Positions 1 through 7,924 of a stretch of DNA of 41,653 nucleotides are shown piece after piece. The stretch lies in contig DDRT01000005.1 of the NCBI GenBank assembly GCA_002343185.1, forward strand, positions 44,337-85,989, read 5' to 3'. This DNA is from Deltaproteobacteria bacterium UBA2409 (GTDB lineage Bacteria; Bdellovibrionota_C; UBA2361; DDRT01). The notes under the pieces were generated by a model. That model was not told where the DNA came from. It searched no databases and saw only the letters and a program-made list of their open reading frames with translations. The position numbers and the translations under genes are program-made. Position 1 is the stretch's first letter, and each line of letters opens with the position of its first letter.

Positions 1-227
1 AAAAACAGGGAAGTCATAGACCGAAGAGCGAGTAACATCGCTTTGCGATGTAGTCGAGCCTTAACGGATTCTAGATTCGAGCAGGCGAGAATCTAGGCCA
101 CAATCGCGAGGTCCGGCCCTCGGTATTTCCGGCATTTTTGCTAGCGCAAAAATAGCGCGATGATCAAGGTGTTTCCGATAAAACAAGAGGTGCGCCGTAA
201 ATTCCGAAGTGAGATACACAGCTATTC
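1..227. repeat. palindrome-rich intergenic repeat at the left edge
   Basis: No gene is supported here. The stretch is a chain of short perfect inverted repeats. The first is a 7-bp stem with a TTT loop at 35-51 (ACATCGC/GCGATGT). The second is an 8-bp stem at 71-78 and 89-96 (CTAGATTC/GAATCTAG). The third is an 8-bp stem at 134-153 (ATTTTTGC/GCAAAAAT) around TAGC. The first stem is flanked by GCGAGTA on the left and TCGAGCC on the right. Almost the same flanks surround a different stem at 35151-35180, so both places may carry one repeat family. The left end may be cut off by the window edge. Confidence 0.5.
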
Positions 228-1004
228 TTATTCAATAACCATAGGCCAGGCACCTTTATGAGAACCAAAGTGTGGGATGTGAGAGCTAGCTGGTACTCTC
301 GGCACATTGCCTGAGCTGTCTATATAAACGCACCCTATATCCTTCGCTGGAAGTTTTTCTAAAAGCTCCTTCGCGTTATCGATAGCGTTGAGAAATCTTT
401 TCTTTATAAAGGTTGGGTCAATAGGTAAGGTTAGGCTTTCAGCTGCTAAAGACTCTGGGGATAGTTTTGCATTTCTTATTATTAGTTCCAGAATTATATC
501 CGGTGTTAGTCCCGGATCTCTCCCACTTGCTGCAAAGCATAGTGTTCCAAGATGAAACATCTTGTCGTGTAAGTAGAGTATATCAAGAAGGTCTCTTGCT
601 ACAGATCTACCAGCTAGTGCAAGAATTTTGTTGACTGCTGAATCGAAGTCATGAAGTCTAAAACCTAGCTCATCGTCTTTGATAACAGGGAAGAATCTAA
701 AAGCAGAATCTGTTGTCCACTCAAGTTTTACACTATCATCCTTATTAGAGACCAATGCTCTTATAAACGTTCTACGCTCTAAGAGAAGGTTAACTTTAAG
801 ACCGGCATCTAATAGAGATTTTCTGTCAGCATCATATGAGTCTTGAATTATTAGTGTAGGATCATGAAATAAATCTATATGATTCGAAAACCTTATAGAA
901 TCTTTATTTTTATTGAATACAGTTGAACCTGCAATGTAGTTATCTGGAGAGCGATTAGATGCAATGCATCTTAGAACCATAACCTGAAAATTAGTTAATG
1001 GCAT
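228..1004 (-). CDS. AbiEii-like nucleotidyltransferase-fold protein (possible toxin half of a TA pair)
   Basis: The 258-residue protein matches, from memory, a conserved family with the nucleotidyltransferase fold of AbiEii/AbiGii toxins. The N-terminus has the family pattern FQ..VLR.IA..RSP..Y.AGS (residues 6-27), then RFSNHIDLFHD (38-48) where the catalytic metal-binding acids lie. Relatives usually read D-hydrophobic-D here. This protein has H42-I43-D44, so one catalytic acid seems replaced by His; that alignment is by eye. A later segment (residues 114-141) with LHDFDSAVNKILALAGR and ARD also fits the family. The ATG overlaps the end of the upstream gene by 10 bases, so the two are probably translationally coupled. 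Family assignment is moderate; toxin activity is inferred only from the family and the pairing. Confidence 0.55.
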   Translation of the reverse strand: MPLTNFQVMVLRCIASNRSPDNYIAGSTVFNKNKDSIRFSNHIDLFHDPTLIIQDSYDADRKSLLDAGLKVNLLLERRTFIRALVSNKDDSVKLEWTTDSAFRFFPVIKDDELGFRLHDFDSAVNKILALAGRSVARDLLDILYLHDKMFHLGTLCFAASGRDPGLTPDIILELIIRNAKLSPESLAAESLTLPIDPTFIKKRFLNAIDNAKELLEKLPAKDIGCVYIDSSGNVPRVPASSHIPHFGSHKGAWPMVIE

Positions 1005-1321
1005 AACTTATCTGCTTCAATATATCCAATTCTTCCGCCGAACTTGCGTAACCCCTCTACTATTAAAGGAATGGTCTCATCAGAAATAATTAAATCTTTT
1101 TTCATGTGCCAAAAACATTGGGTGTAATAGCGCTCAAATAGTTCTTGAGCTAGTTTTTTTCTCTCTTCAGAAACTTCCTTATAGGCTCTAAGAACTTTAT
1201 TTATATGGTTTTGGTATCCACGACCAAAGCTTTTAAACCAGGCTAGTACATCAGCATCTACTTTCATAAAAACGCTTGCTTTGCTCGGTTCTTTTTTAAC
1301 TCTATAGGCAACCTGCTTCAT
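995..1321 (-). CDS. BrnA-like putative antitoxin
   Basis: The 108-residue protein contains VDADVLAWFKSFGRGYQNHI followed by NKVLRAY. This closely resembles the C-terminal ribbon-helix-helix segment of BrnA antitoxins (DADVL.WFK..G.GYQ..IN.VLR.Y). The rest is basic and charged. I chose the ATG at 1321 over an in-frame ATG at 1390. The longer form would translate through a consensus-like promoter (1329-1357) and add a low-complexity Ile/Tyr peptide, whereas the short form begins where the conserved part begins. No BrnT gene is visible; the downstream partner is a nucleotidyltransferase-like gene overlapping by 10 bases. Antitoxin function is inference from the DNA-binding motif and gene order. 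Confidence 0.6.
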   Translation of the reverse strand: MKQVAYRVKKEPSKASVFMKVDADVLAWFKSFGRGYQNHINKVLRAYKEVSEERKKLAQELFERYYTQCFWHMKKDLIISDETIPLIVEGLRKFGGRIGYIEADKLCH

Positions 1322-1328
1322 ATATATA

Positions 1329-1357
1329 ATTATATATATAAATCCTTCTAATGTAAA
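1329..1357 (-). promoter_or_regulatory. sigma70-type promoter of the BrnA-like gene, leaderless
   Basis: On the minus strand TTTACA (1352-1357), a 17-base spacer and a perfect TATAAT (1329-1334) lie just before the ATG at 1321. Only seven bases separate the -10 box from the start codon, so transcription should begin at or beside the ATG. No Shine-Dalgarno site can fit between them. Confidence 0.7.
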
Positions 1358-1422
1358 TATCCTAAGCCCCATTTTCTCTGAATCATTCAATATCTTTAGG
1401 TAGATAAGGTTTTAGAGGACGA

Positions 1423-2580
1423 ATGCGGTTACTTGTGTATCTATTAATAATTTCAAGTAGTTACGCCCAAAATCAGGGCGATGACGCACGTGAACTCTAT
1501 AAAGAGAACCCTGGATTTTTCGACTCAGACTCAGCAAGAACCTCTTTTCAGCCAGAGCCAGAAAATCTAGCAGGCCCTGAGTTTGGGGTATTTAATGCAA
1601 ATCTTAAAAGAGAGTCCCTCAAGGAAAAGCTAAAAAGGGAAGAGGAAGAAGAGCGTAAAAAAGAAGAAGCACTTTTAGCAGCCAAGATGGGGGCTGTTCC
1701 ACAGCAAGACCAGTCAGAGCTAGCTTCTAAAGATGATGTTCTTAAAAAATTCGGAGATCCAAAAGAAGAGCCAGAAGTTTTAGCAACAAAAGATGCCCCA
1801 AAACCTTTCCAAGGCATGATGGCAGCTCTTCATCTTGGTGATGAAACTTTAGCAAAAGAGTATGCAAGGCAGTATGCGAGGTATATGAAGACCACAAGAG
1901 AAAGAGTGGTCAGAACTAGCAACCTAGCTAGTCTTGCAATGGCTACTGATGGAGCAATAGATGAAAGCTCTCAAGCCTGGAGTATAGCTTCTGAAGCAGA
2001 AAAGAATTTATTCAAAGAAGATATAGAAGCTTTAAAGAGTGTTGACGCGGTTAGTAAACATGAACTATCAGATAAAGCAAAAGAACTTTTAAAACTTGCA
2101 ACTGAAGAAGAAGACAATCCAAAGACAATCTATCCAGTTCAGGAAGCTGAGAATAAGGGATTCCTTGGAAGTAAAGAGGAGCAAATAGCGTTTGCGCGTC
2201 GCCAGCATGGTAAGACACCACTTAAAGATTCAGAGATTGATGTATTTGTTTTTGTTAATACCAAACAAGAGGAATCATTATTTGCTGCAGGATACATAGA
2301 GAGAGTTTTTCAAAATATAAAGTCGAATGATAAAGTTCGGTTTGCAGCGCTTTCATTTGGTTTAGATAGCGAACCTGATAGGGAACTGTTTAGAACAAGA
2401 AGCCAGATTTCATATCCAATAATTTCAGGTAATGACCTTGCAAGGGATCTTAAGATTCAAAGAGCTCCATCAATAGTTTTTGTAGCAAAGAATTCTGGGA
2501 AAGCGGTAATCGAGGTTGGTAGGCGTGGGGATCATTACTTACTTGAGCGACTACGGTTAATGCTAGGAGGGGTTAAGTGA
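1423..2580 (+). CDS. secreted protein with TrbC/TraW-like thioredoxin-fold C-terminus
   Basis: The 385-residue protein starts with a signal peptide (LLVYLLIISSSYA, likely cut near residue 15). A long charged stretch follows, rich in Glu and Lys around residues 64-90 and probably coiled coil. The last ~110 residues (about 273-380) look like the TrbC/TraW family of F-type conjugation systems: a beta strand IDVFVFVN, a strand VRFAALSFG, and a cis-proline-like segment IQRAPSIVFVA before a closing helix. No CxxC is present. The ATG has a Shine-Dalgarno site (AGAGGA) six bases upstream. The next gene overlaps by four bases. A TrbC-like protein upstream of a TraG-like protein is the F-type order, but identity rests on fold resemblance. 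Confidence 0.5.
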   Translation: MRLLVYLLIISSSYAQNQGDDARELYKENPGFFDSDSARTSFQPEPENLAGPEFGVFNANLKRESLKEKLKREEEEERKKEEALLAAKMGAVPQQDQSELASKDDVLKKFGDPKEEPEVLATKDAPKPFQGMMAALHLGDETLAKEYARQYARYMKTTRERVVRTSNLASLAMATDGAIDESSQAWSIASEAEKNLFKEDIEALKSVDAVSKHELSDKAKELLKLATEEEDNPKTIYPVQEAENKGFLGSKEEQIAFARRQHGKTPLKDSEIDVFVFVNTKQEESLFAAGYIERVFQNIKSNDKVRFAALSFGLDSEPDRELFRTRSQISYPIISGNDLARDLKIQRAPSIVFVAKNSGKAVIEVGRRGDHYLLERLRLMLGGVK

Positions 2581-4454
2581 AGAGGTTAGTTTTAGTTCTA
2601 TTAATTGTTTCTTATGCAAATGCTCAGTTTATTATTCCCGGCGATGTAATAGGAAAAGCAATAAATGGTGAAAGAATGTCTGACGGAGAGAAGCTTCACT
2701 TTCAACCTAATACAGCTGCAGAAACAGAAAATAATAATATCGGGAGAATGGGCTCGCCAGGCGAGGATATATCGCCGATAGAGAGTCAACTTAAAGAACA
2801 AACTGAGCAAACTAGTCTTCTAGTATCGAGAGGAAATAACTCTTTTATAAGCTCAACAACAGGTAGCTCTACTGATGGAGAGACATCAAGAACTTTATTG
2901 GAAGAGAGCGCAACTCTTAGGTACCTTGCAGCTATGCAAGCATCACGAGCACTAACCGGGATATCTTTATCTTTCATATCTCCAGCTCTGGCTGTTGCAT
3001 TAGAAAACGCTGAAGCAAGTGCTCAACGAGCTGTAACGAGCGGTCAAGTTGGTCAGCTAAGGCATAAGCCAAACCTTACTCAAGCAGAAGTTGGTATAAT
3101 TCAATGTGCTGATGCATATATTAAAAAGAAACAGGAAGAGGCGAAAACTAGTCCAACAGTATTTGTTCCTCCCTTTCAAGCGGCCTTAGAGTTCTGTGAA
3201 TCTCTTGCGCAAAAAGGTCAGTTGAATGTTAGCGGAGCCGTGCTTGAACTAGGAGCTAATGCACATCTTGCAGCATATCCTGCGCACCCAATTTTTATAA
3301 TGGCTAGACATAATAATGCAGTTAATCTCAAGAAATTTTTCGGAGAGAGCAGACTTCAAGAGCCGAATATTTTATATCTTTGGGAGATATTAACTCTTAG
3401 AAAAAGAGTTCAGCTTGAAGTAGTTGGTGCTGTGATAGGATTCTTTTCAGGTGGAACAAACATTAAGTCTGTGGATGATGCACATAAAGAACTCGATTTC
3501 TTGAAAAATTGGATGGATCTTTATGCGGGTGATGTAAGGTATACCTTTCAAAATAGTTTATTTTCTCAAAATTCCCATTTTCATAACCAAAGTAAGCATA
3601 TTACTCCAAAGATAAGATATTTAGAATTAATGAAAGCAGCCTACAGAGATTTAATGGGCGCAACCCATATACTTTGTAACTATCAAAATAGGGTAGATGG
3701 AGCCACGAACACCTATGTTCCATTCTCAGCATTTTCACAATCAGACATGAATCAAAATGTGACAACTGTAAATCCAAACGATATGTGGGAGAGGCTGAAA
3801 AAAGCCGGCCTTGCGACTCCTCTAAGAAACAGACTAAAAAATCTTTCTGCTGGACCTTTCTATGCAGTTGATGTTGCTCTTCCATCTGCTATTCAACAGC
3901 TATTTGTTACTCATGAAAATCCAATAGTAGAGGGACCTGCATCTGGTGGAACGGGTGGGGAGTTTACCCCAAGACAGGTTCAAGTAGATTGCTCAAAGCT
4001 ATCTGATGATGATGGTGATAAGATTTCAACATATCTAGAAATGATCGAAAAAGGTGGAACTGAGGGTGGAATAAAAGTATTCAGCCCTAGAGTACGATTC
4101 TCTATGTTGTTTGCCCACAATATAGCCCTGGCTCAAATGGCACACGAGGCCGTTACGGTATTTAAAAAGCTTGAAGGAATCTACGGTTATCCTAAAGAAG
4201 ACGAAAAGTTAATCGAGAACGGTGAATGGATGGCGATTAGAGATCTTAGGGAGAGTCTGGGAAAAGCTGCTGGATTTAATGGTGATCAGTTCAAGGGAAG
4301 ACCATTCGAGGTAACTTACGCTGAGAGAGTTAAACAGCTCAATGAGCTTACAGTAGCACTAGCTAATGATCTTGATAGGGTTAGAGGTACTGGCGGTTCT
4401 ACCCTTGCAGGAGTCGGAGCAGTTTCAGCAGGAGGCGGAATTCCGTTTAAATAA
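2577..4454 (+). CDS. secreted protein of unknown function in the TraH position
   Basis: The 625-residue protein begins at a GTG that overlaps the previous stop, preceded by AGGAGG. It has a signal peptide (LVLVLLIVSYANA, cleavage near residue 16). Residues 70-110 are Ser/Thr-rich and look disordered. The middle has several amphipathic and Ala-rich helices, with two cysteines near residues 179 and 206. In F-type operons this slot is TraH, but I cannot see TraH's usual central motifs, so only position and export are supported. A short glycine-rich tail (GTGGSTLAGVGAVSAGGG) ends the protein. The stop codon overlaps the start of the TraG-like gene by one base, so the products are probably made in fixed ratio. 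Confidence 0.55.
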   Translation: MKRLVLVLLIVSYANAQFIIPGDVIGKAINGERMSDGEKLHFQPNTAAETENNNIGRMGSPGEDISPIESQLKEQTEQTSLLVSRGNNSFISSTTGSSTDGETSRTLLEESATLRYLAAMQASRALTGISLSFISPALAVALENAEASAQRAVTSGQVGQLRHKPNLTQAEVGIIQCADAYIKKKQEEAKTSPTVFVPPFQAALEFCESLAQKGQLNVSGAVLELGANAHLAAYPAHPIFIMARHNNAVNLKKFFGESRLQEPNILYLWEILTLRKRVQLEVVGAVIGFFSGGTNIKSVDDAHKELDFLKNWMDLYAGDVRYTFQNSLFSQNSHFHNQSKHITPKIRYLELMKAAYRDLMGATHILCNYQNRVDGATNTYVPFSAFSQSDMNQNVTTVNPNDMWERLKKAGLATPLRNRLKNLSAGPFYAVDVALPSAIQQLFVTHENPIVEGPASGGTGGEFTPRQVQVDCSKLSDDDGDKISTYLEMIEKGGTEGGIKVFSPRVRFSMLFAHNIALAQMAHEAVTVFKKLEGIYGYPKEDEKLIENGEWMAIRDLRESLGKAAGFNGDQFKGRPFEVTYAERVKQLNELTVALANDLDRVRGTGGSTLAGVGAVSAGGGIPFK

Positions 4455-7400
4455 TGATTCTACTATTACAGTCATTACTGCAGCTTCAATTCGGAATCGA
4501 TGCTCTTTTTGATTGCCCTCAGGAGGTATGTACCGGAAGTGCCTTTAGTCCAATGGCTGCTGCGATGGCAACCCAAGGTTATTGGGCGCAAGCTGATATA
4601 GTAGAGTTTCTAAGATTTTCTTCGTTTAAAAATTTAGCGATCTTATTCTACGTTTGTGCAGCAGCTGGTGGTTTGATCTCAATGGCACTTGGAATGCCGC
4701 CGAAGCTTTACTTATGGTTCTTTATGGGGCCTGCTCTTTATCACTTCTTACTTGCAACTCCTGCAAATTCACTCGGAAATAGGTGGGAAATAGGGAAACG
4801 TATTCAAAATCAATCTGAAGTCTGGAAACTAGCATACCCAGGAATCGAGGGAACTCGTGCATTTAGGAAAAATAACCTCAACATTCAGTCATTTGATCTT
4901 GGAGGGCAAACTTTATATCTACCACCTAATTTAAGTGGCGATGATGGTGCTCAAGTCGCATGGGCATTCGCTTACTTTGATATGCTTGTAAGCAGTGTTG
5001 TTCAAAATCTAGTCTCATGGTTTGGTCCATACTCCGCTGTTCCTGGAAGTGGCGGTGCAGCACATTTTAGTACCGGAGATAGCCCTTGGTATTTATTATC
5101 GAACCTGAAATGGGGGATGCTTGAAACTGTAACAAGTGCAAAATTTTCAGATGCTGCACTAAGAGATGTTTTTGTAACATTCCTATCATCAGAGTGTGGT
5201 GATAGGTTTAAGACAGCCGTAAATGCTGCGGCGTTAGCTCAAGCTAACACAGCAAAAGGGAAAAACCTTCCTCCATCAGTAATTTGGAGTAAGGAGCAGG
5301 TAGTTAGGGTTACTGACACTTACTCTATACCTACTCCGTTCACATTTGCCTCTCTTATTCGAGATGGCAGATCGGGTACTAGTTCTTCAGGTGCGCCAGG
5401 GTCATATTTGAGGGCATCAAGACTTGGTGAGAACTACATCAAAGGAAATGATATACTAGCTACTTATGGTGCTTCTCAATCAGTTACATGTAGCCAGCTT
5501 TTATGGGCAATTGCAATTGGAGCTAGGTGGGAAGCTGGACACACTTATGCAAGATTAATGTCGCAAGCTCCACATATTATGCCTGCGTTTCAGGGAACAC
5601 TTGGATCGATAATAAATAATTCATTAGGAGGAAAAACAAGTCCTGGGATCGTAACAAGTGCTCTTTTTTATGGATGGGACTTGCCAGCAGAAGTTAGAGT
5701 TGATTCTGGTGGTTCGCTAGGGGGATTTAATTTCAACATAGGTGGCTTAGGAGCTCTTCTTGGTGGATTTAATTTCTTTGGTGGAGGAAAGGAATTCGCC
5801 CAGCAACAGTTTTTAATAAATCTCATTACTGCTCACATTTTAAGAAACGAGTTTGCAATTGCACCTCCAGTAGTAGCTCCAAAGGGATCTGATTCTGAAG
5901 GATCAAAGACATACGCAGACATTTACACAAGAACGGTTGGATCTAAATCTAAGTTTGGTGAGCTTTATGTTTGGGCATTGATGGTGCCTTACTTGCAGGG
6001 ACTTTTCTTATATTTCTTAGCGATTGCATATCCATTTGTTTGTATGGCGATGGTTGTGCCTGGATGGCACAAGATGTTTTTTAGCTGGATGAGTTTTTGG
6101 CTATGGGTGAAGCTTTGGGACGTTGGCTTTGCGATTGTAATGATGGCAGAGAGAGGCATTTGGTCGATGCTTGGAAACTCCGATGATGCAGCTGTAGTTT
6201 TTAGAAAAGTTGCTGAATTTTCAAACTATAGTCATGTTGGGGTTAGGTGCACAGGAAATACCATTCTCGGTTCCTTAGGAGTAGGTGCGCAAACAAATCC
6301 TCCATGCTTTGGAAATCAGGTTGTTGATATTGTTATTTCAAAGCCAGGCAGCAATGCACTTATGTCCCTCAACGATGCAATCGGAACGGTTGATCTAGGA
6401 ATGCTTTTAGGTGCATCGATGGATCTAGATCGTGCCAATGCATATTATATTTATTTGATGGCAGCTATGTACTTTGCAGTACCAATGGTTGCTGGACAAC
6501 TTGTTCTTGGTTCAAAAGCTGCAGTAGCAGGGATGGTTAAAGAATTTATTGGCGGTGCAGCATCTGAAGGGGGACGTGCATCAGGAAGCGCATTTACAGC
6601 AAGCCAAACTGCAGCAGCCAGCGCAAATGCAGCATCGCAGTCGCAGGCTGCAATGCTCAAAAATGCGAGACAGAATGGTTTTGCTACAAGCGCTCTTTCC
6701 TCTGGTAATAAACAACTAGAGGCAGGATTGATGGGAGGTGTAAAGCAACAAAGAGCTTCAGGCCTTCAAGCCCTCAATGGAATCATGGGAAATGGAAGAC
6801 AACAACAAGAGGCAATGCTCGATACCGCAGTATTTGCTGGTAGGGCACGCTGGTCTGGGCAGGGGGGGATTATTCAAAATCTTTCACAGGCTGCTCTTGG
6901 GCAAGCTACCGCTGATTTTTACTCAAATCATGGAGATCCGGCTAGAAAAGCTGGACTTGCAGGAATAGCAGCAAGATCTACTCGTATAGGAGACTCTCTA
7001 CCTGGAGGAGGCTCAGCTGCAGGAAATGAAGGATATGGATCAACATTGTTGGGAGGGAGAAACCTAGGTGGAAACATTGCTCAAATGGGTACACAACATG
7101 GTGGAGGTTCGTCGATTGGAAACGAAGGCTATGGAGGATTTTCTGGGCAAGCAAAAAGCAAGATGGATCAAGCCTACCAATGGATAATGGCAGGTCAAAA
7201 TGCTCAAAGCCTCGGCCAAAATTTTTGGCAACATAACGTTGGAGGCCCAAAGAATCTGTGGATGGATGCACAGCAAACTCTAGGAAAGGCTGCAATTGCA
7301 GAAAGTTTTGCGAGCATAGGAGCAGATCTTCAGGCTGGGCAGAGCCAATTTGGACTCGAAGGGTTCGGATTGCAGCAACAAGGATCCCAATATGGTATGC

Positions 7401-7876
7401 TATCTCAGCGGCAGATGAGTGCTGCACAGTTTGATGCTCAGTCGGGAGCATGGCTAGAACGAGCCAACTATGCAAATTCAGTATCGCCCACATTAGCTGC
7501 GTATGGAGTTTCGCCAGGTGTAGTAAGCGCAGGTCAAAAGCCTGAGGATTTAACTGGTGCATCTTACTTAGGGCAGCTTGGATCTGGTGCTTTTTCAGCA
7601 GCTAGGTATGCCGACGAGGGAGGTGCATTCTTTAATAGTCTTAACGGAGAAATGAGTAAACTAAATGCAGAGATCGGATATGGGGCACTATGGGGAGCTT
7701 ACGTAGCTAATACAAGAACCCCATTAGAAGCTCAGGGAGAAGCAATCGTTAATGCAAGAAGGAAACCTGTATTTACCATAGAAAATGACCCAAATGCACT
7801 TCAAACCCCTTATATGAGAACAGCGACAGTTCCACAGCAAACTCAAAGAAGTTTAGAAGAAGCTAGAAGGCGTTAA
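4454..7876 (+). CDS. TraG-like inner-membrane protein of an F-type conjugation system
   Basis: The 1140-residue protein is larger than F TraG (938). Hydrophobic segments lie near residues 59-80 and 84-103, two or more between about 505 and 565, and one near 662-690. The middle group, with VPYLQGLFLYFLAIAYPFVC and later FWLWVKLWDVGFAIV, resembles the C-terminal part of the TraG_N domain. In F, that domain serves mating-pair formation and stabilisation. Residues 425-445 are glycine-rich. From about 690 onward the protein is soluble and rich in Gly, Gln, Ala and Ser. It includes a motif GGGSxxGNEGYG repeated near residues 851 and 884. No ATPase or coupling-protein motif is seen. It sits directly behind the secreted gene at 2577 and begins at an ATG overlapping that gene's stop. 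Confidence 0.6.
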   Translation: MILLLQSLLQLQFGIDALFDCPQEVCTGSAFSPMAAAMATQGYWAQADIVEFLRFSSFKNLAILFYVCAAAGGLISMALGMPPKLYLWFFMGPALYHFLLATPANSLGNRWEIGKRIQNQSEVWKLAYPGIEGTRAFRKNNLNIQSFDLGGQTLYLPPNLSGDDGAQVAWAFAYFDMLVSSVVQNLVSWFGPYSAVPGSGGAAHFSTGDSPWYLLSNLKWGMLETVTSAKFSDAALRDVFVTFLSSECGDRFKTAVNAAALAQANTAKGKNLPPSVIWSKEQVVRVTDTYSIPTPFTFASLIRDGRSGTSSSGAPGSYLRASRLGENYIKGNDILATYGASQSVTCSQLLWAIAIGARWEAGHTYARLMSQAPHIMPAFQGTLGSIINNSLGGKTSPGIVTSALFYGWDLPAEVRVDSGGSLGGFNFNIGGLGALLGGFNFFGGGKEFAQQQFLINLITAHILRNEFAIAPPVVAPKGSDSEGSKTYADIYTRTVGSKSKFGELYVWALMVPYLQGLFLYFLAIAYPFVCMAMVVPGWHKMFFSWMSFWLWVKLWDVGFAIVMMAERGIWSMLGNSDDAAVVFRKVAEFSNYSHVGVRCTGNTILGSLGVGAQTNPPCFGNQVVDIVISKPGSNALMSLNDAIGTVDLGMLLGASMDLDRANAYYIYLMAAMYFAVPMVAGQLVLGSKAAVAGMVKEFIGGAASEGGRASGSAFTASQTAAASANAASQSQAAMLKNARQNGFATSALSSGNKQLEAGLMGGVKQQRASGLQALNGIMGNGRQQQEAMLDTAVFAGRARWSGQGGIIQNLSQAALGQATADFYSNHGDPARKAGLAGIAARSTRIGDSLPGGGSAAGNEGYGSTLLGGRNLGGNIAQMGTQHGGGSSIGNEGYGGFSGQAKSKMDQAYQWIMAGQNAQSLGQNFWQHNVGGPKNLWMDAQQTLGKAAIAESFASIGADLQAGQSQFGLEGFGLQQQGSQYGMLSQRQMSAAQFDAQSGAWLERANYANSVSPTLAAYGVSPGVVSAGQKPEDLTGASYLGQLGSGAFSAARYADEGGAFFNSLNGEMSKLNAEIGYGALWGAYVANTRTPLEAQGEAIVNARRKPVFTIENDPNALQTPYMRTATVPQQTQRSLEEARRR

Positions 7877-7924
7877 TGTCACATTTCTTGTAGAACTTGC
7901 CATATCCTCGATGGAGGAGTAGTT

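Noticed and set aside
134..153. Rho-independent terminator at the left edge
   Set aside because: The stem is perfect, but the T residues are part of the stem and no T-run follows it on either strand.
1322..1390. Longer start for the BrnA-like gene
   Set aside because: It would translate a near-perfect promoter and add a low-complexity peptide absent from the conserved family region.
2577..4454. Calling this gene traH
   Set aside because: Only the position fits; the TraH motifs I know are not visible, so it is left as unknown.
6978..7562. 194-codon open frame on the minus strand
   Set aside because: It lies wholly within the TraG-like gene in a Gly/Gln-rich region, where the reverse frames are open by composition; no start signal or protein-like pattern.
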